From Ophiostoma sp. CBS 140.51 (Eukaryota > Ascomycota > Sordariomycetes > Ophiostomatales > Ophiostomataceae): a stretch of 11,462 nt of DNA. The stretch is from the NCBI GenBank assembly GCA_029298735.1, contig JANSLP010000564.1, forward strand, positions 1 to 11,462, given 5' to 3'. Both the position numbers and the translations under genes were made by a program. Numbering within the stretch: position 1 is the stretch's first letter; each line of letters starts with the position of its first letter. Below the pieces are notes generated by a model. The model had not been told where the DNA came from. It saw only the letters and a program-made list of their open reading frames with translations, and searched no databases. This document shows positions 7,103 to 11,462 of the stretch, one piece after another.

Positions 7103-7170
7103 ATGCGCTGTAAATACGATGGATGCGCTGTAAATGCGCTGGATGCGCTGTAAATGCGCTGGATGCGCTG
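7103..7170 (+). repeat. 20-bp tandem repeat, three copies plus a partial
   Basis: The unit ATGCGCTGTAAATGCGCTGG is exact at 7123-7142 and 7143-7162. It is degenerate at 7103-7122 (TAAATACGATGG in the second half) and partial at 7163-7170. Each unit itself contains two ATGCGCTG half-units, so the array is a higher-order duplication of an 8-12 bp word. Further AATGCGCTGGTTGA and ATTGCGCTGTTTA copies lie upstream (7077-7102). Confidence 0.9.
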
Positions 7171-7491
7171 AAAAGATGGCGTGGCCTTGATAAAGACACA
7201 GGACCGGTGGTTCGTTTACCTGCCGAGCCTGCCTACCCCGTGGATGGACCGGGAGCCCCTCCTGTCGTCACTCACTCTCTCTGTAATACTGTGTCGAGTG
7301 GGAAGGAAAAGATCGGGTGCGCAGCCCAAAAAGGAAAGAATGAACAACACGCATTCGCACCTGCAAAGCTGAAGCTGCCCCTCGTTGGGCCGTTGACCTC
7401 CTGCCTCCTGCCTCTTAACTCGCACCTGCCCAACCTCCCACAATTTCGCAATGCAGCTGAAAGAGCAACTGCGATTGACAACAAACAATGA
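7123..7491 (+). CDS. Possible hypothetical protein, 122 aa, starting inside a tandem repeat
   Basis: An ATG-started + frame of 122 residues. Its first 15 or so codons are encoded by the 20-bp repeat, giving a Cys/Ala-rich start (MRCKCAGCAVNALDALKRW). A Pro/Ala/Gly-rich segment (PAEPAYPVDGPGAPPVV) and a basic section follow, and it ends FRNAAERATAIDNKQ. Just over half of the codons begin with a purine, rising near the end. There is no signal peptide or catalytic motif, no clear poly(A) signal after the TGA, and no family I recognise. A 20-bp unit is not a multiple of three, so each copy is read in a different frame, which argues against selection for a repeated peptide. It may be chance. Confidence 0.22.
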   Translation: MRCKCAGCAVNALDALKRWRGLDKDTGPVVRLPAEPAYPVDGPGAPPVVTHSLCNTVSSGKEKIGCAAQKGKNEQHAFAPAKLKLPLVGPLTSCLLPLNSHLPNLPQFRNAAERATAIDNKQ

Positions 7492-7605
7492 CAGGAAGCC
7501 ACGATATCCGGAATATAGAATATGGAAAGAGCAATCGGTAATTTGACAACAACCCCTTTTGTACGGCATCGATGTAATTGACGGCAATGCAATTTCCAAT
7601 GCTGT

Positions 7606-7938
7606 TCAACTGTGGCTGGTCGCTGTCTTTGCCTCTTTTCTGGAGCGAGCTCTCGGTTGCTCACTGCATTGACTCACTCCAACAATTGCCTTCGTTCTCG
7701 TTTCTCGTAATCCTTTGATTTTCTCTGTTATCCAACCCTCTGGGCCAGGGTGGCCTCGCGCGTGTGCGTGCACGTCCTTTTGCGCAGATGTTTCTTCGGC
7801 TTCTTCAGTTGGATCGCTGTTCTCGTCTCCCTCCCTCTGAATGTTACGGGGCTCTCTTCTCCCGATCCCTGCCAATGACGAGCGATCGGAGAAAGCCACT
7901 GGACCAGGGTGCCAGGGTAAGAGTAGTGGGGCTGCACA
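7606..7938 (-). CDS. Possible terminal exon on the minus strand, polar protein segment
   Basis: A minus-strand frame open for about 110 codons with no ATG. It is preceded by a good acceptor-like CTGTGCAG (exon would begin near 7938), so I read it as a candidate 3' exon rather than a whole gene. The translation includes PWHPGPVAFSDRSSLAG, then an acidic section (EGDENSDPTEEAEE), a His/Ala/Gly-rich bit, and a basic region (GWITEKIKGLRETRTKAIVG) before the TGA. Roughly 70% of the codons from 7899 on begin with a purine. No 5' exon is identified to the right, and no poly(A) signal closely follows the stop. It could be chance. Confidence 0.22.
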   Translation of the reverse strand, partial: CAAPLLLPWHPGPVAFSDRSSLAGIGRREPRNIQREGDENSDPTEEAEETSAQKDVHAHARGHPGPEGWITEKIKGLRETRTKAIVGVSQCSEQPRARSRKEAKTATSHS

Positions 7939-8116
7939 GACAATTTTTGTTTTAGAGAACGTCGTCTTTTGTCTTTGCCCCAGCTAGCCGAAGTGAGAAG
8001 CGACGAAAGATAGGTGTAAGGACAATGTATTTTTTTTTTGCTGGAGTGAGTGAGTGCACATTGAATTCAAACATGATTTTGAATATTTATTCACATCCAT
8101 TTTCGTCGTCCTGCAG

Positions 8117-8212
8117 GAAGCCAAGTTGCCTACCTGCGAATTGGATGAAGTCAACGAGACAATCTTCATGATGCTTGCAAGGCGCAACGAATACGATGTT
8201 GAAACAGGCATT
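8117..8212 (+). CDS. Coding-like segment behind a CTGCAG acceptor (partial, possible exon)
   Basis: After TCGTCCTGCAG (acceptor-like, ending 8116) a + frame reads EAKLPTCELDEVNETIF then MMLARRNEYDVETGI, with about 70% purine-first codons and an amphipathic helical look. The same frame then degrades. The following piece reads better one frame over (LIDSFNVHEASSGWLPRM, from about 8227), with no good GT donor between them. Either a very small intron, a frameshift in a decaying gene, or chance explains this. I do not recognise the sequence. It could be an upstream exon of the candidate at 8821-9509. Confidence 0.25.
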
Positions 8213-8820
8213 CCCTTTTTCAGTCTCTCATCGACTCCTTCAACGTGCATGAAGCTTCCTCCGGGTGGCTTCCGCGGATGGTCAAAAATTCCCCGGTCTG
8301 TTTATTTTTGAAAAGGGAAAGAAAAAGATGGTGGGATTGTTTTCATGGATGTGAAGTGAAGAGTTTTGTTTTTCTATTTACAATTCCTCTTCCCAACAGA
8401 CCATTGCTACTCGCCGTAAGAGCTTGCTTGATTGCTCTCTAAATATGACATGTTACGAGTCCAATCAATGCACATCAACGCGGCACTCTCGACACGACAC
8501 CAAACGTGATTGTCCCAACATGCAGGATGTGCATTTTGCATGCAGGACAAAGGATGTAAGTGAATGCTGTATTTTGGATGTATCGTATTTTTATATTGCC
8601 TAGTCTATAGAGTCCTTGTTGCCGGGATTTTTTTCTGTTGAATTGCGGCACAATCACTTTCGTATCTTACTGAGTACAACAACTCTGACGCCGACCGGCG
8701 GCTGCCCACCCATTCAGTTCAGCTTTCCCAATAAAATTTTGAGTTATGACAGGGCGGGAGTTGCATTCCAGGTCTTGGTGCAGACAGAAGCGAGGAAGAA
8801 GGATTTTGTTCTCTTCCTTT

Positions 8821-9509
8821 ATGGGATTTGACACGGCTCAGGATATCGAATTTATACGGCACGCTTTTATGCTCGCTGTTTGTTGGGATGAAGCTGTAAG
8901 CCAGTGCTGTTGTTGCAGTGAATTCTATATTAATCTATCCCGCATCTTTGGTCGTTCCGTCATCGCAACGGCAAACGATACAGCGTCTATTTTCATCATC
9001 TTTTTCAATATCTCGTCAATTCTTGATACTTGCTCATCTGCAGGACATCAACATGGCCGACAAGGCCAGCAAGAACGGCCGCCATATGGATGTTCCGGAA
9101 GTGCAGGCAAGCTTGCCCCGGTCCGTCTTGTCAATGTAAAAGTAGATTATTTTTGACGAGGGTTGCGTGTATTTTTCTCAGTGATTGACTGTGTGAACTG
9201 TGAGTGTGAGTGCTTGCACAAAAGCAAAAAGCGCATACGACGCTGCAAGGCACTAAAACGTAAGTTTACGTGCAGCATCTCGCATTTGCGTGCAGGGCCC
9301 GGGCCAGCCACACCACATGAAGAAAATGCACAGATTGTGACAAGCGGCTGGATGCCTGCATTAGCAACCTTTTCAACGACGACATTTGGAAAGGTACAGT
9401 CAAAATCAACCACAAGCTACGTAATACAATCATAAATCATAAAGTGGAAATTGACAATGTCGTCGTCGACTTTCTCGCCGTACTATCCCAAACAAGCAAC
9501 CGGCCTTGA
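8821..9509 (+). CDS. Candidate spliced gene, three exons, about 100 aa
   Basis: Proposed exons: 8821-8895, 9044-9106 and 9345-9509, all joining in phase 0. Exon 1 starts MGFDTAQDIEFIRH and ends CWDEA before GTAAGC. The first intron (148 nt) ends CATCTGCAG. Exon 2 reads DINMADKASKNGRHM then DVPEVQ, with about 80% purine-first codons, and ends CAG|GCAAGC, a GC-type donor. Exon 3 reads RLDACISNLFNDDIWKG, then a mixed Lys/Asn/His section, then DNVVVDFLAVLSQTSNRP and TGA. The last acceptor (ACAAG) is weak; CACAG at 9333 is an alternative. The start codon has T at -3, so upstream exons may exist. The product looks helical and soluble. Family unknown. Confidence 0.3.
8896..9043 (+). other. Candidate intron (GTAAGC...CTGCAG)
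   Basis: GTAAGC at its left end and a pyrimidine-leaning CTTGCTCATCTGCAG at its right end. Length 148 nt. It separates two coding-like segments that join in frame. No strong branch-point consensus is evident. Confidence 0.3.
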
Positions 9510-10672
9510 TGCCTTCTTTAGACGTTTTATCTCCACGAAATGAGCTGACACTCGGCTTTTCACTTTCCTTCTCGCCTTCCACAGGGCTGATGGCCGAGAC
9601 GGAACAGCGGATACCTCTGACAAGGAGTGTCCCTTGTAGTAGTAAGATATTATTCAGTAACTTTCGTTGTGAAGTACCTCTCGAGGAACGGGCCAGGAGG
9701 AGGCCAGTGAAAGGTGGGCCGGAACGATCAGCAAGCGGCGGAAAGGATGGGAAGGAGAATAAAAGAGGGTGGTCAGGACCAGGATTGAAAAGGATAGGAC
9801 GATGGAGAAGGGCTCCAGGTTGTAGACTCTGGAGCATCTAGCATTCCAGTCGTGCAGTCGTGACTGGTTGGGTGTTGAGAGCACCGCGAGCCCTGTCCTT
9901 GTCCTCCTTGTCCTGATGGGAGAAAAACTGCTGCACCCTCTTTCACATCCGCTACGGGAAGCGTGAGAAGACAAACGCGGGAGACTAAAAGACAAGCGTG
10001 GTGGGCTGAGAGTTGAGGATGGAGGGGTTTCTGAGTCTGGACGGTGAAGGTCTTGTCGAGGACAAAGAAAAGGGCGGGGGAGAGTAGCATGCCAGAAACG
10101 ACCCAAGTGGAGAGCCTAGACGCCGGCGAGCAAAGACAGACGACAAGAGACGACAGAAAATGTGTGTGGGCGTTCTGTGTGTCTCTATGCATCTCTGTGC
10201 ATCTGCGTGCTTTTCTGTCGAGTCCACCCACATGTCGCCGACAGAGAGGAAAAGAAAAAGAAAGAGTCGAAGGACTTGAAACAAGCTGTAAGCGCGCTGC
10301 TTCCCGATCTGCCCTCCTTGCTGCCCCCTCGCTCGGGCCAACCTCGTCGTCTATTTTTTTGTTCCCTTTCTTTTTATGGGTTTTGTGACATTAATGACCA
10401 ATAGCAACAGTTCCGAGAAAAAGAGAAACAGAGAAACAGAAGTGAGGAGGTGGCATTGTCGATGTTGCATGAAGAGAGGGAAGAAAGGGCGAGAACCAGG
10501 ACGACATACGACGACAAGAGACCATTGATAGACCATCAAAGACCGTCGATATGCAGGAGACCAAAAGGGACCAGACCGGGCAGACAGGCCAGAAAAAGAG
10601 CCATCACTTGAGTGAACAGAGAGAAAAGAGTGGTGGACGAGGGAGGTGTGGGTATAGCAAAAAGAGGGGCTG
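9510..10672. other. Stretch without a supported gene, purine-rich on the + strand
   Basis: From about 9690 the + strand is GA-rich with scattered mixed islands. The longest frames (135-152 codons, minus strand) are Ser/Pro/Leu-rich products of pyrimidine tracts. At 10186-10211 a short imperfect repeat of TCTSTGCATCT is seen (CTCTATGCATCTCTGTGCATCT). An AATAAAAG at about 9759 could serve as a poly(A) signal for the candidate gene ending at 9509, but the distance is long. Confidence 0.45.
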
Positions 10673-10918
10673 GTGAGATCGTCTCGAAAAAGATGGACTG
10701 GGCAAGTAAGATACAAAAAGGTAAAGGGCCCGCGAAGTGGACCGGACGACTACATCCTGCCTCTTCAACGGGCATTGGATAGTGTGTGGTCTGGACCACT
10801 TGATGTGAAGGTGGCTCAGTCTGTTTCCAGTATGAACACTCTGTATGCTCCGTTTGAGATTGTTTCTGTGGAGGCCGAGACTAGGGGATACACAAATAAA
10901 AGGAGTAAACCGAAATGA
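10673..10918 (+). CDS. Possible exon, coding-like + frame ending at an ATGA overlap
   Basis: The frame is open from a TAG at about 10655 to the TGA at 10916-10918. It has no ATG before residue 53, so if real it must be an internal or terminal exon. The better part reads GPDDYILPLQRALDSVWSG then PLDVKVAQSV and NTLYAPFEIVSVEAE, a balanced composition unlike the surrounding GA tracts. The minus strand also has open frames over the same bases, so strand is not settled. No family recognised. Confidence 0.22.
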   Translation: MRSSRKRWTGQVRYKKVKGPRSGPDDYILPLQRALDSVWSGPLDVKVAQSVSSMNTLYAPFEIVSVEAETRGYTNKRSKPK

Positions 10919-11331
10919 TCCAGTACGACATAATGCCGTGTGTGAAGCCATGCCGTCCGGTTTTGGTATCAAGGGCGGACAAAACGTGTGTTTCGAGAGA
11001 GCTGAAGGGAAAGAAGGGGGGACAGTCAAGGCCGAATAGAAGACGAGATGAAGCAACAGAAGCAAATGAGACAAGAAATAAGGACATGAAAATCAGGACG
11101 AGAACGAAAAAGAAAGTAAGAAGAGACCAAGGACAAGAAAATAAAGAGGGTGGTGTGGGCTGCAGTTTGTGCGGATGGGCAAGAGGGAAGGGTTATCACG
11201 ATAATCAAGTGCACTGTAGACGTGAAAAAAGAGACAAAGTGAAAAAGAGGCGTCGTTTCAAACCAGAACAAATGCGGACTGGAAGAGGGGATATTGCCCG
11301 GGTAAGTGGGAGTGCGAAAGAGATGTCATAA
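10915..11331 (+). CDS. Possible basic hypothetical protein, 138 aa, with a Cys/His cluster
   Basis: An ATG-started frame of 138 residues. The first 25 contain three Cys (C9, C13, C25). The middle is very basic (KIRTRTKKKVRRDQG). A cluster reading CSLCGWARGKGYHDNQVHC gives C-x2-C and H-x4-H-C spacing that could bind zinc but matches no standard finger I can name. A second basic run (VKKRRRFK) follows. The stop TAA (11329-11331) lies in an ATAAA array that supplies AATAAA signals at once. The GA-rich DNA lowers stop frequency and favours Lys, Arg and Glu, so this may be a composition artefact. A GTAAGT at 11302 could be a splice donor. Confidence 0.25.
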   Translation: MIQYDIMPCVKPCRPVLVSRADKTCVSRELKGKKGGQSRPNRRRDEATEANETRNKDMKIRTRTKKKVRRDQGQENKEGGVGCSLCGWARGKGYHDNQVHCRREKRDKVKKRRRFKPEQMRTGRGDIARVSGSAKEMS

Positions 11332-11344
11332 AATAAAATAAAAT
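11328..11344 (+). repeat. (ATAAA)n pentanucleotide run
   Basis: Three exact ATAAA units plus AT, followed by AGATAAAAGATAAAAGG. It overlaps the stop codon of the 138-aa frame and contains repeated AATAAA hexamers, so it may act as a poly(A) signal. Confidence 0.8.
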
Positions 11345-11462
11345 CAAAAAGATAAAAGATAAAAGGACGAGGTTGAGGTCGAGGAAGAGGACGTTGAACG
11401 AGCGTTGTCGTAAGAGTATGCATAAAGAAAGGCGCACACAAGCTCATGGACGCTTTCCTGTT

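Noticed and set aside
9430..9837. 135-codon minus-strand frame
   Set aside because: Ser/Pro/Leu/Arg-rich and partly antisense to the better-supported exon ending at 9509. No signals.
1..11462. Mobile elements, CRISPR arrays, rRNA, viral insertions, gene-cluster enzymes
   Set aside because: I looked for terminal repeats, transposase, reverse transcriptase and integrase motifs, regular spacer arrays and conserved enzyme motifs on both strands and found none I could support.

Overview
The window looks like a gene-poor piece of a eukaryotic nuclear genome, most likely fungal. The reasons are one intronless GC-richer gene in long non-coding flanks, Ala/Gln/Pro low-complexity protein sequence, TATA-like boxes, splice-like GTAAG...CAG signals, AATAAA motifs, and very long pyrimidine-rich stretches of the kind found upstream of many fungal genes. 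I cannot place it to a phylum from sequence alone. I see no rRNA, tRNA, CRISPR array or recognisable transposase, reverse transcriptase or integrase, and nothing bacterial such as operons or Shine-Dalgarno sites.

The only coding region I call with confidence is a minus-strand gene at 3543-4697 (384 aa). Its roughly 210-residue N-terminal half is mostly helical-looking, and its tail is rich in Ala, Gln, His, Met and Pro. I do not recognise the family. Its reading frame stays open for 41 more Pro/Thr/Ser-rich codons beyond the TGA. This could mean stop-codon readthrough, an alternatively spliced 3' end, or a recent stop or sequence error. The gene has a CA-rich leader, a TATA-like box about 135 bp upstream, and a long CT-rich upstream region on its own strand (about 4830-5600).

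Layout from left to right: 1-379 holds a possible small + strand ORF. 380-2870 is mostly non-coding and increasingly purine-rich on the + strand. 2872-3252 is a possible basic ORF or exon. 3417-4697 is the main gene plus its open 3' extension. 4698-5900 is the CT-rich upstream region, ending in three separate 8-bp tandem repeats. 5990-6223 is a candidate small minus-strand ORF. 6224-7100 is non-coding with short inverted and direct repeats. 7050-7170 is a tandem-repeat block that opens a 122-codon + ORF. 7606-7938 is a candidate minus-strand 3' exon. 8117-9509 has several coding-like segments behind CAG acceptors that can be joined into a short + strand spliced gene. 9510-10672 is purine-rich and appears empty. 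10673-11331 has two + strand ORFs meeting at an ATGA overlap, with competing open frames on the minus strand.

Apart from the main gene, every CDS entry is a low-confidence hypothesis based on reading-frame length, purine-first codon bias (RNY) and nearby signals. RNY bias is weak evidence where the DNA itself is purine-rich. I found no coherent multi-gene system.
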